Assembly: GCA_027295745.1 (NCBI GenBank) | Contig: JAPUKI010000381.1 | Coordinates: 1-5,579, forward strand | Direction of reading: 5' to 3' | From: Acidobacteriota bacterium | GTDB lineage: Bacteria > Acidobacteriota > UBA6911 > RPQK01 > JADFOI01 | Length of the DNA: 5,579 nt | In this document: one piece after another, positions 1 through 5,579 of the stretch | Position numbering within the stretch: position 1 is the stretch's first letter | Layout: the number at the start of each line of letters is the position of its first letter | Translations under genes and position numbers: made by a program | Notes under the pieces: generated by a model | The model's input: the letters and a program-made list of their open reading frames with translations, nothing else | What the model was told of the DNA's origin: nothing | The model's database searches: none

Positions 1-768
1 GTGTACAAAGACGTCGCCTTCCGGGTGAAATTGAGGCGGCTGCTGCACATTGTGCATGGCCGCAACCTCGGGCAAGATCACTGCCAGAATTCCTGAATCG
101 AACAGAAGTTTCAGGCCCCTAGCCGGATCCGGGCCCGTGAGAATCTTTAACAGTTCGTCCCTGATTCTCTCCCAACTCACCTGAGTGATTTCTGAGGCAT
201 AGTGCTGCACTTGTCGGTAGGTTTTCCCTTCGATCTCAAAATCAAGCTGACAGGCCAGTCGCAAGGCCCTCAGGATGCGGAGCTTGTCCTCTTGGAATCG
301 GCTTTCAGGAGAACCCACAGTGCGAATCAACTTGCGCTTGATATCTTCTCTTCCCTTCACATAGTCAATGATTTCCTCGCTGAAGGGATTGAAGAAAAGT
401 GCGTTGACCGTAAAATCACGACGCTCGACATCGTGTCGGGCATCGGTGAAACTCACCTTGGTGGGGTGCCGACCATCTTCGTAACCGGATTCCTGGCGGA
501 AAGTTGTCACCTCGTAGTTTTCCGAGTCCTGTACCACGACCACCACCCCAAACTCCTTACCCACGGGGATAGTCTTTGGGAACAGCTGTTCAATCTCTTG
601 CGGGGAAGCGGAGGTGGCCACATCGATCTCAGAAAGGCTTTTGCCAAGGACCAGATCCCGAACCGCGCCCCCGGCAAAGTAGGCCTTGTGTCCTTTATCG
701 TGAAGCGTCCTGAGGATGGTTAGAGCGCCCTCTAACAGATCAGGCTCAACCCGTAGTTGAAAGGACAT
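1..768 (-). CDS. cca: CCA tRNA nucleotidyltransferase, N-terminal 256 residues (gene continues past left edge)
   Basis: Adds or repairs the 3' CCA end of tRNAs in the cytoplasm using CTP and ATP (class II nucleotidyltransferase/poly(A) polymerase superfamily). The minus frame is open from ATG 766-768 to base 1 with no stop, so the 3' part is missing. Visible motifs are GGAVRD (residues 33-38), the metal-binding region SEIDVATSA (47-55), VGKEFGVVVV (69-78), RRDFTVNAL (116-124) and the base-recognition motif EDKLR (160-164) followed by RALR. Then comes the neck region, ending in FHPEGDVFVH (247-256), which reads like the start of an HD phosphohydrolase region. Upstream, the frame is closed by TGA within about 30 bp and no other ATG/GTG/TTG is available, so the start is secure although no clear Shine-Dalgarno is seen. 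The gene lies 19 bp after the TPR gene stop, so translation may be coupled. The VGKEFGVV stretch lacks the basic pair typical of PcnB, favouring a CCA-adding (or A-adding) enzyme over poly(A) polymerase. Oddity: the first metal-ligand aspartate is Glu48. Confidence 0.93.
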   Translation of the reverse strand, partial: MSFQLRVEPDLLEGALTILRTLHDKGHKAYFAGGAVRDLVLGKSLSEIDVATSASPQEIEQLFPKTIPVGKEFGVVVVVQDSENYEVTTFRQESGYEDGRHPTKVSFTDARHDVERRDFTVNALFFNPFSEEIIDYVKGREDIKRKLIRTVGSPESRFQEDKLRILRALRLACQLDFEIEGKTYRQVQHYASEITQVSWERIRDELLKILTGPDPARGLKLLFDSGILAVILPEVAAMHNVQQPPQFHPEGDVFVH

Positions 769-787
769 CCGATGGCCGGCGGGCTTT

Positions 788-1936
788 CTATATTTTCAGC
801 TTGTTCAGTTCCTTGGTCCAACGCAGGTCGGAGAAGGCACGATTGCACCAATCACGATAGAAGTGGAACTTGTCTTCCTGGCCCAACTGGTAGTAACTCA
901 GTGCCAGATTAGGAAGCATGATCTTCAGGTTGTGAAACTGATCAGAGATCTTGAGTGTTGCTTCACCAGCTTCGACAGCTTCTTGATACTTCCCCAAGGC
1001 ATAATAATTATTGCTCAGATAGCTGTGAATTTCGGCGTTTTCTTCCTTGTCCTCTATGGATTCGCTCAGAGCTTTCTCAACACATTCAATCGACTTTTCG
1101 TGTTCCTTTAGACTGTAATAGCAGTGAGCAATCTCGATGTACAGCCAGCACAGCGAGTCGCCGTCGGGAACCAGCTCTTTGAGTTCCAGCAGCTTGAGAT
1201 AAGACTTCAGGGCCAGCCGGAAGTCGAGTAATCGTTGATTGCACAAGCCAATGCTGAAGTAGATGTCCTCTTTCCGCTCGAACCCGGCATCCACTTCCAG
1301 AACCCGTGAGAAGTATTCCAGGGCCTTCTCGTACTCACCCAGTTCGTAATGACTGGAACCGAGACTTTCAAAAATGAAAACGACTTCAGGATCATCGTTG
1401 CTGATGAGGGAGATGGCCTGAGTGTTGAACTCCACTGCCTTCCGCAAGTCACCCTGCTGTTCGTAGTTCCGGCTCATCCCGGCCAGCAGCATCCATTGGG
1501 CTTCTCGATGGAGGTGGTTCAGGTACTCGTACGCTTCAAGCCGGCATTCCAGGGAGCTATCATTTGCCTCGTTGTACTCATAGAGCGATCCTAAAAAGTA
1601 ATGGACCAGTCCACAGATTTCCGGATCAAAGTCATCCTCCTTGGGACGAAGGACTTCTTTGGCTCCCAGAAGTGCCTGGTAGGCTTCCTTGTCTTTCTTC
1701 AAGAAAAAATGGCAAATGCCTTCCAGACCTTGATAGTAAGCTAGGGAATTGCCGGCCGGGACTAATTTCTCAGCTTCCTGGTAGTAGGTGATGGCCTTCT
1801 GGTAGTTATCGTGATCGTAATAGTAGGAGGCGAGCTCGTCCAGAACCTCCAACTTCTCGTTGACTCCATGGGTGGTTGCCAGTTTTTCCTCGAGTTGTTT
1901 AACATTCATGCTGAAGGAAGGGCCGTAGAATAGCAT
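788..1936 (-). CDS. TPR-repeat protein, function unknown
   Basis: A 382-residue protein made almost entirely of tetratricopeptide-like helical hairpins, a fold normally used for protein-protein contacts. The clearest repeats lie near residues 28-60, 145-178, 187-218 (SLGSSHYELGEYEKALEYF is a textbook unit), 224-255, 264-295 and 302-333, with a degenerate one at 341-367. No signal peptide, membrane segment or catalytic domain is evident, so a cytoplasmic scaffold role is inferred. The start is uncertain. ATG 1934-1936 is the longest option, but residues 1-9 do not look like TPR and the second ATG at 1907-1909 (MNVKQLEEKL...) would leave 47 bp rather than 20 bp to the divergent gene. Neither ATG has a convincing Shine-Dalgarno. 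The cca gene follows after 19 bp on the same strand. A regulator- or kinase-associated TPR module cannot be excluded, but no such partner is in view. Confidence 0.88.
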   Translation of the reverse strand: MLFYGPSFSMNVKQLEEKLATTHGVNEKLEVLDELASYYYDHDNYQKAITYYQEAEKLVPAGNSLAYYQGLEGICHFFLKKDKEAYQALLGAKEVLRPKEDDFDPEICGLVHYFLGSLYEYNEANDSSLECRLEAYEYLNHLHREAQWMLLAGMSRNYEQQGDLRKAVEFNTQAISLISNDDPEVVFIFESLGSSHYELGEYEKALEYFSRVLEVDAGFERKEDIYFSIGLCNQRLLDFRLALKSYLKLLELKELVPDGDSLCWLYIEIAHCYYSLKEHEKSIECVEKALSESIEDKEENAEIHSYLSNNYYALGKYQEAVEAGEATLKISDQFHNLKIMLPNLALSYYQLGQEDKFHFYRDWCNRAFSDLRWTKELNKLKI

Positions 1937-1956
1937 ACTTCAAAAGGGATCGTCTA
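1937..1956. promoter_or_regulatory. Very short divergent intergenic gap; promoters must overlap coding ends
   Basis: Only 20 bp separate the longest TPR reading frame (minus) from the plus-strand gene at 1957. Any promoter for either gene must therefore lie inside the other gene's 5' end, or the TPR gene starts at 1909 and the gap is 47 bp. TAGAAT at 1926-1931 resembles a -10 box for the plus gene, but no good -35 lies 17 bp upstream (CATTCA at 1903-1908). On the minus strand no convincing box pair is seen. Treat this as a location for regulation, not as a mapped promoter. Confidence 0.3.
1944..1949 (+). promoter_or_regulatory. Ribosome binding site of the DUF3352-like gene
   Basis: AAGGGA lies 7 bases upstream of ATG 1957-1959, a normal spacing. 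It is the only reasonably clear Shine-Dalgarno in the window, and it supports the 1957 start and the reality of this lone plus-strand gene. Confidence 0.5.
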
Positions 1957-2706
1957 ATGCGCCTTCTTATCGCCATAGGACTGCTGCTTTGCCAACTGAG
2001 CCTGGGCATCATCTGGTTTCTCCGGCCCGTGCAGAGAAGCAATTTCGAGCAATCTGTCCCACAGGACATCCTGGGCTTGATCGTCATTACCCATCCGCCC
2101 TCAAATCTCGACTTTCTGGAGCATACCCGCCTGCGAAACTGGTTTGACCTGGCTTCGGAAAATATTGGTGGGAGAATCCCCGAGGGAGTGAGAGAGCAGG
2201 TGGTCAGCCTGTTTACCGATGACGTGGAAAGTTTGTGGTTCTTCATCCACCATCTTGACCGTCAAGCCAATGGCTCATGGCGGATTCATTTTACGGCCTT
2301 TCTGAAACCTCGCCCCCTTCACGGTCGAGCACTTGAACTCCGAATCGAGTTGGCGGTACAGAACACTTTCGGAGCCGCTCAAACGAATGTTTTGGATTAT
2401 CAGAATATTCGTGTTTACAGGGGAAGCGAATCAGGACAGATCCTTTACCAGGTGCAGATGCCTGACTTCCTTCTGATTTCAAACAGTGAGGAGGGATGGC
2501 AGAAAACTCTGCGCACCACTGTTGGAACAGAGGCAAGTCTGGCTGAGAGTGGTTCCTTCAGGAGAATTAGGAGTCACCTTCGAATCAATGCCGGCCTGTT
2601 CCTCTATTTCAAAGCCAACCGACTTTTTCCCTTGCTTCCAGAGTTTGGCTATCTCATTCGATGGCAAAAAGGAGAGTTCTCTGAGGATTACTATCAGATA
2701 AGATAG
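1957..2706 (+). CDS. Membrane-anchored protein resembling DUF3352
   Basis: A 249-residue protein beginning with one hydrophobic segment (residues 2-22, LLIAIGLLLCQLSLGIIWFL), followed by Arg, best read as an uncleaved signal anchor with the rest outside the cytoplasm. Cys12 is not in a lipobox. The body is alpha/beta in character. It contains LWFFIHHLD (93-101), a strand-rich middle, and a C-terminal stretch pairing FLLISNSEEGWQKTL (171-185) with SLAESGSFRRIRSHL (194-208) and AGLFLYFKANRL (212-223). That order (a value shown or not, 'SEE' helix, 'SL...F..IR..L', then a strand-to-helix segment) resembles DUF3352-type proteins. This is recognition by pattern, not by search, and no enzymatic residues are apparent. 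It is the only plus-strand gene, divergent from the TPR gene and convergent with the exported protein gene. Its TAG stop (2704-2706) overlaps the first bases of the heptad repeat, so the repeat abuts the gene end exactly. Molecular function is unknown. Confidence 0.8.
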   Translation: MRLLIAIGLLLCQLSLGIIWFLRPVQRSNFEQSVPQDILGLIVITHPPSNLDFLEHTRLRNWFDLASENIGGRIPEGVREQVVSLFTDDVESLWFFIHHLDRQANGSWRIHFTAFLKPRPLHGRALELRIELAVQNTFGAAQTNVLDYQNIRVYRGSESGQILYQVQMPDFLLISNSEEGWQKTLRTTVGTEASLAESGSFRRIRSHLRINAGLFLYFKANRLFPLLPEFGYLIRWQKGEFSEDYYQIR

Positions 2707-2795
2707 AATACAGAATACAGAAGTCAGAATTCAAAAGTCTCTCTTCAAATGTCTTCTATCTTCTACCTTCTGTATTCTGTATCCTGGATTCTGTT
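2705..2795. repeat. Heptanucleotide repeat tract forming a long inverted repeat between convergent genes
   Basis: Thirteen consecutive 7-base units can be marked in a single register. Units 1-4 are AGAATAC, AGAATAC, AGAAGTC and AGAATTC. Units 5-7 are degenerate (AAAAGTC, TCTCTTC, AAATGTC). Units 8-13 are TTCTATC, TTCTACC, TTCTGTA, TTCTGTA, TCCTGGA and TTCTGTT. The left units are the reverse complement of the right ones, giving a perfect 16 bp stem (2708-2723 with 2767-2782) and a 43-base loop. After one mismatch, two more pairs extend the stem. The 7-base phase is unbroken across the centre, and the TC at the end of units persists through the degenerate units. The tract starts at the stop codon of the plus gene and overlaps the last codons of the minus gene. 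Confidence 0.85.
2706..2784. terminator. Possible bidirectional terminator-like hairpin (no U-tract)
   Basis: The arms of the heptad tract would form an AT-rich stem-loop in transcripts from either convergent gene. The position immediately at both gene ends fits transcript termination or 3'-end protection. It lacks a GC-rich stem and a run of T after the stem, and the loop is 43 bases, so it is not a canonical intrinsic terminator. The role is inferred from location only. Confidence 0.3.
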
Positions 2796-3394
2796 CGAAG
2801 AATCAGCCTTCCGGGTTGGACAGTAACAGACTCAATAGCGAAGGGCATCGGGAAAGGCTCCGTGGGGTCAAAGGGAGGATTCTGTTTCTGGCCCATCGAG
2901 CTTAAGATTTCGTTGACCAGAGAAGCGGGAATAGGAAAGCCGCTCAGTCGAGCCTCTTGGACACGATACGTTCCTATGCCATTTGCCGCCTCCAGTTTGC
3001 CCTCAACTTCCAGAGTCTGTTTACCTTTGAGTAGAAGTCGGAGAAAACCTAAGGTTAGGGCATCGCCTTTCAACTCCAACTGATCCGTGTCGACCTCTAT
3101 AGAGGTCAGGAAGGTGCCCTCCTTGAGAAGGATCGAAAGGCTCTCCACTGCCTTTTGATCCTGTTGGCGGAGCTGGGCCAACAGGTAGGCATTCAACTCG
3201 GCCTCAGTGAGTTCATAAGTCCTGCTGGGAACAGTGCCGTTCTTGTGATTGTCTCTCAACTCCTCCAGTAGCCGCGTGACTTTTTCAACTCCAGGGTCGC
3301 TCGTCGCTTCTGCTTCGGGCTGAGACTGAGCCGCCAGGGAAATCCAGGTCGAGATTAAAAGGACTCCCAGGATGGTTCTTCTGCGAGAGATCAT
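2756..3394 (-). CDS. Exported protein of unknown function, possibly lipid-binding (DUF2993/LmeA-like)
   Basis: The frame is open from GTG 3421, but ATG 3392-3394 is the better start. It gives a clean signal peptide (MISRRRTILG, hydrophobic TILGVLLISTWISLA, then AAQS) and 212 residues; ATG 3398-3400 is also possible. No start has a strong Shine-Dalgarno. Numbered from GTG 3421, the mature part has a Glu-rich linker, a helix, the motif LTEAELNAYL (71-80), alternating strands (FLTSIEVDTDQLELKG; LEVEGKLEAANGIGTYRV), SGFPIPASLVNEIL (160-173) and a final strand pair ending VTVQPGRLILRTES. 'Glu-Leu-Asn' motifs followed by alternating strands and a 'G.P.P..L...L' turn remind me of DUF2993/LmeA-like periplasmic lipid-binding proteins; this is a weak resemblance. 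The last 12 residues (TESRIQNTEGRR) are encoded by the heptad repeat and are probably an acquired tail. The gene follows the antiporter by about 40 bp on the same strand and may share its transcript. Confidence 0.75.
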   Translation of the reverse strand: MISRRRTILGVLLISTWISLAAQSQPEAEATSDPGVEKVTRLLEELRDNHKNGTVPSRTYELTEAELNAYLLAQLRQQDQKAVESLSILLKEGTFLTSIEVDTDQLELKGDALTLGFLRLLLKGKQTLEVEGKLEAANGIGTYRVQEARLSGFPIPASLVNEILSSMGQKQNPPFDPTEPFPMPFAIESVTVQPGRLILRTESRIQNTEGRR

Positions 3395-3434
3395 TTCCAT
3401 ATACCCATAGATGCAGAGCACGACCTTTTGTTTT

Positions 3435-4793
3435 CTACTTTTCCCGGTCTTTTTCCCGTCTCATTCTTTGACTGCCAATGGATTCGAAAACCTCACCGGG
3501 GACCTCCTCTACCCGAGGGAACACATAACGCAGCATGATGGGGGTGATCATGGTGGTCACCAGGACCATAATCACCATCACTGAAAACATTTCCTGACTG
3601 ATGATGCCACGACCCAGCCCAACACCCGCCACAATCAGTCCAACCTCTCCCCGACTGACCATTCCTATCCCCACCCGCAACGACTGGATATTGTCAAAGC
3701 CGTTGACTCGTGCACCCAGGAAACAACCCACAATTTTGGTGAAGATAGCCAGAAGGACGATGGTCACCAGGAAGCCGATTTCTCCCCCCAATTCTCGACC
3801 ATTGGCTTGAAGACCGATGCTGACAAAAAATATCGGAACAAAAAGGGAGTAAGTCAGAGGATTTATCTTGTCGTCGATTTCTTCCTTGAAGCGAGTTTGA
3901 GCAAACAAAACTCCCGCCATATAAGAGCCTGTGATCGCAGCCAGATGAGCAACAATCTCGGCCGCCAAGGCATAGGAGAAAGCGACCACCAGTACGAAAG
4001 CCAGCAGGGCCTGGCTTGCCGGAAATTTACTGATTCTCTCACACCATCTCTCCAGGTACCTTCTCCCGATGAACCAGAAGCCTACAAAATAGAGAGAGAT
4101 CCAAAACAGGATTCCCAGGACGGTGCCTACCCCCGCCCTCTCCGCCTCCTCAGCAGCTCCCACGGCGGACAGGGCCGTTATGACACCCAGCAGAATAATG
4201 CCCAAAACGTCGTCGATCACGGCTGCCCCTAAAATGGTGGTCCCTTCTCGAGAACGTAAGACTTTCAGTTCGATCAGAGTCTGGGCGGAGATCGAAACGG
4301 AAGTGGCCGTCAGAATGGTTCCCACAAAAATGGCTTCCCAGTAAAGAGGAAATCCGTAATAAACGCTCGCCAAGGTTCCCCCCAGGAAAGGCAGAAGGAT
4401 CCCTCCTGCGGCGGCCCAGAGAGCGGTCTTTCCCACCTTCTTCATCCCCTCCAAATCGGTCTCCATGCCGGCCACGAACATGAGAAGAATGACCCCAATC
4501 TCTGCCAAATCTCTGACCAGACCCTGGAAAAAAAGCGAGTTCGCCGGTTCCTCCAGTGAGCCGGATTGCTGGGCGGCATTGATCAAGGTGTCGATGGCTC
4601 CGCTGCCGTGTGGGCCAGCCTGTGAGAACAGATTCCAGTCCAGAACATTCAAGACCGTGGGACCGAGAATTAAACCGATTGCGATCTCTCCGAAAACCGC
4701 CGGCTGTCCAAAACGCACGCTCAGTGCTCCTGCCAGTTTGGCGGCTACGATGATCCCTATCAGAATGATCAAGAGTTGCGGTAGATGACCCAT
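3435..4793 (-). CDS. Na+(K+)/H+ antiporter, CPA2 family, without a regulatory domain
   Basis: A 452-residue inner-membrane protein of the sodium/hydrogen exchanger fold (PF00999 type), exchanging monovalent cations for protons for pH and salt homeostasis. It has about a dozen hydrophobic segments. Family landmarks are RFGQPAVFGEIAIGLILGP (27-45), IGVILLMFVAGMETDL (99-114), TATSVSISAQTLIELKVL (162-179) and the ion-binding aspartate pair in AAVIDDVLGI (D194-D195). Later come TKIVGC (K353, the likely salt-bridge lysine of NapA-like proteins) and SRGEVGLIVAG (380-390). The DD pair suggests an electrogenic NapA/GerN/NhaS3-like exchanger rather than a KefB/C-type QD protein. The basic C-terminal tail (RMRREKDREK) carries no RCK/TrkA-N or universal-stress domain. 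Loop 52-95 after the second membrane segment looks longer than usual. The start ATG 4791-4793 lies 7 bp after the thiI stop, which implies translational coupling. The exported protein gene follows. Substrate preference (Na+ or K+) cannot be read from the sequence. Confidence 0.92.
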   Translation of the reverse strand: MGHLPQLLIILIGIIVAAKLAGALSVRFGQPAVFGEIAIGLILGPTVLNVLDWNLFSQAGPHGSGAIDTLINAAQQSGSLEEPANSLFFQGLVRDLAEIGVILLMFVAGMETDLEGMKKVGKTALWAAAGGILLPFLGGTLASVYYGFPLYWEAIFVGTILTATSVSISAQTLIELKVLRSREGTTILGAAVIDDVLGIILLGVITALSAVGAAEEAERAGVGTVLGILFWISLYFVGFWFIGRRYLERWCERISKFPASQALLAFVLVVAFSYALAAEIVAHLAAITGSYMAGVLFAQTRFKEEIDDKINPLTYSLFVPIFFVSIGLQANGRELGGEIGFLVTIVLLAIFTKIVGCFLGARVNGFDNIQSLRVGIGMVSRGEVGLIVAGVGLGRGIISQEMFSVMVIMVLVTTMITPIMLRYVFPRVEEVPGEVFESIGSQRMRREKDREK

Positions 4794-4800
4794 TTTTGTG

Positions 4801-5579
4801 TTACCAGCTCATTGCTTTTTGTCGGTTCTGACCTTGAAATTCGATTTTTTCAATCTCCACCTGCTGTAAGGCCTCCTGGACCATGCGGGGTATATCCAAA
4901 GCACTTTCTACTCGAGAAATCCCATCCAGCCGGGCTCGTGTTTCAGGATGTCGGGGAGTGAACAGAGAGCAACAGTCATCGTGAGGCAGAATAGAGATGG
5001 CATAAGTCCCGATGCTCCGGGCAAGGCTGATGATCTCTTCCTTGTCCTCTCCAATCAAGGGACGCAAAATTGGCAGTTGGGATGCGTCGGAAATGACACG
5101 CAGGTTTTCCAGGGTCTGGGAAGCAACCTGTCCAATGCTGTCCCCTGTGACCAAGGCCTGAGCGCCTTCCCGCCGAGCAATTTCTTCAGCCAATCGCATC
5201 ATGAGCCGACGATACAAGATCACTCGAGTCTCAGCGGGGGTGAAGGCCACGATTTGTCGCTGTATCTCTGCGAACGGGATCATGTAGATCTTCGAGAGAT
5301 ATTGGTACTCGGTGAGGATCGTAACCAACTGGCGCACCTTGTCCAGGGATTCAGGCGTGGTGTGGGGAATGCTGTGAAAATGAACGAAGATGGCACGGCA
5401 ACCGCGCTTCATCACCTTGAAAGCGGCGACGGGTGAGTCAATCCCTCCGGACATCAATACCACGACTTTGCCGGAGGAGGAAACGGGCAGCCCCTTCACC
5501 CCTTTCAACCTGCGGAAGTACAGGAATGCATAGTGGGCGACAATGTCCACATAACAGGTCAAGTCGGGGCCCTCGAGAC
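4801..5579 (-). CDS. thiI: ThiI, tRNA 4-thiouridine synthetase, C-terminal 258 residues (5' end beyond right edge)
   Basis: Adenylates U8 of tRNA and transfers sulfur to make 4-thiouridine; it can also pass sulfur to ThiS for thiazole synthesis. The minus frame is open to the right edge, so the gene is cut; the TTG at 5560-5562 is internal, not a start. Upstream residues GPDLTCYVDIVAHYAFLYFRR match the end of the THUMP domain. In partial numbering the landmarks are the linker GLPVSSSGKV (29-38), the PP-loop SGGIDSP (43-49), VHFHSIPHT (65-73), the ThiI signature TGDSIGQVASQTLENL (144-159), LPILRPLIGEDKEEI (168-182) and HDDCCSLFTPRHP (199-211), with the likely catalytic cysteine in the adjacent C202-C203 pair. 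The protein stops about 50 residues later, so there is no C-terminal rhodanese domain; it is the short Bacillus-like form rather than the E. coli form. A cysteine desulfurase would be expected as partner but is not in the window. The antiporter gene follows 7 bp downstream. Confidence 0.95.
   Translation of the reverse strand, partial: LEGPDLTCYVDIVAHYAFLYFRRLKGVKGLPVSSSGKVVVLMSGGIDSPVAAFKVMKRGCRAIFVHFHSIPHTTPESLDKVRQLVTILTEYQYLSKIYMIPFAEIQRQIVAFTPAETRVILYRRLMMRLAEEIARREGAQALVTGDSIGQVASQTLENLRVISDASQLPILRPLIGEDKEEIISLARSIGTYAISILPHDDCCSLFTPRHPETRARLDGISRVESALDIPRMVQEALQQVEIEKIEFQGQNRQKAMSW

Noticed and set aside
202..723. 173-residue plus-strand reading frame
   Set aside because: It lies entirely antisense to the cca gene, whose motifs are unmistakable; the plus-strand translation shows no recognisable domain.
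1..768. Poly(A) polymerase I (PcnB) identity
   Set aside because: The stretch after the catalytic motif reads VGKEFGVVVV without the basic pair of PcnB, and the HPEGDVFVH segment fits CCA enzymes with an HD region. PcnB remains possible but less likely.
3439..3460. Approximate 11 bp tandem duplication at the 3' end of the antiporter gene
   Set aside because: TTTTCCCGGTC is followed by TTTTTCCCGTC. It is short, imperfect and encodes the basic RREKDREK tail; it is too small to claim as a distinct element.
3807..4232. 141-residue plus-strand reading frame
   Set aside because: It is antisense to the antiporter membrane core and has a low-complexity, polar composition typical of a shadow frame.
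3435..4793. KefB/KefC glutathione-gated K+ efflux identity
   Set aside because: The membrane motif is IDD rather than QD, and no C-terminal RCK (TrkA-N) domain is present.
4948..5436. 162-residue plus-strand reading frame
   Set aside because: It is antisense to the conserved PP-loop domain of thiI and shows no domain of its own.
5560..5562. TTG as the start of the thiI-like gene
   Set aside because: The frame continues upstream to the window edge with residues that match the THUMP-domain end (GPDLTCYVDI), so the gene is truncated by the window, not short.
1..5579. Defence system, mobile element, CRISPR, tRNA or riboswitch
   Set aside because: No transposase, integrase, nuclease, spaced direct repeats, cloverleaf or aptamer-like region was found on either strand. 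All sequence except the short gaps is accounted for by genes and the heptad tract.

Overview
The window carries six protein-coding genes almost edge to edge, with no RNA gene, insertion sequence or CRISPR array that I can see. Five genes lie on the minus strand and one on the plus strand. Composition looks moderate (roughly half G+C by eye). Signal-anchored and exported small proteins, a rhodanese-less ThiI, a CCA-adding enzyme with a C-terminal HD region and a TPR protein suggest a free-living diderm bacterium. Acidobacteriota or a similar uncultured lineage is my best guess, with low confidence, because there is no marker gene.

Layout from left to right. (1) 1-768, minus: 5' part of a tRNA nucleotidyltransferase (CCA-adding) gene, cut by the left edge. 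(2) 788-1936, minus: a TPR-repeat protein just upstream of it and probably co-transcribed. (3) 1957-2706, plus: a membrane-anchored protein resembling DUF3352, divergent from the TPR gene with almost no intergenic space. (4) 2705-2795: a 13-unit heptanucleotide tract that folds into a long hairpin between two convergent genes and supplies the last codons of one of them. (5) 2756-3394, minus: an exported protein of unknown function, possibly lipid-binding. (6) 3435-4793, minus: a CPA2-type Na+/H+ antiporter. (7) 4801-5579, minus: thiI, 4-thiouridine tRNA synthetase, cut at its 5' end by the right edge.

Two minus-strand transcription units are likely: thiI - antiporter - exported protein, with gaps of 7 and about 40 bp, and TPR - cca, with a 19 bp gap. 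Both contain a tRNA modification or maturation gene (thiI for s4U8 and thiamine sulfur transfer, cca for the 3' CCA end). The other members have no obvious link to tRNA. The most unusual element is the heptad-repeat hairpin at 2705-2795. Everything else looks like a fairly ordinary chromosomal region.
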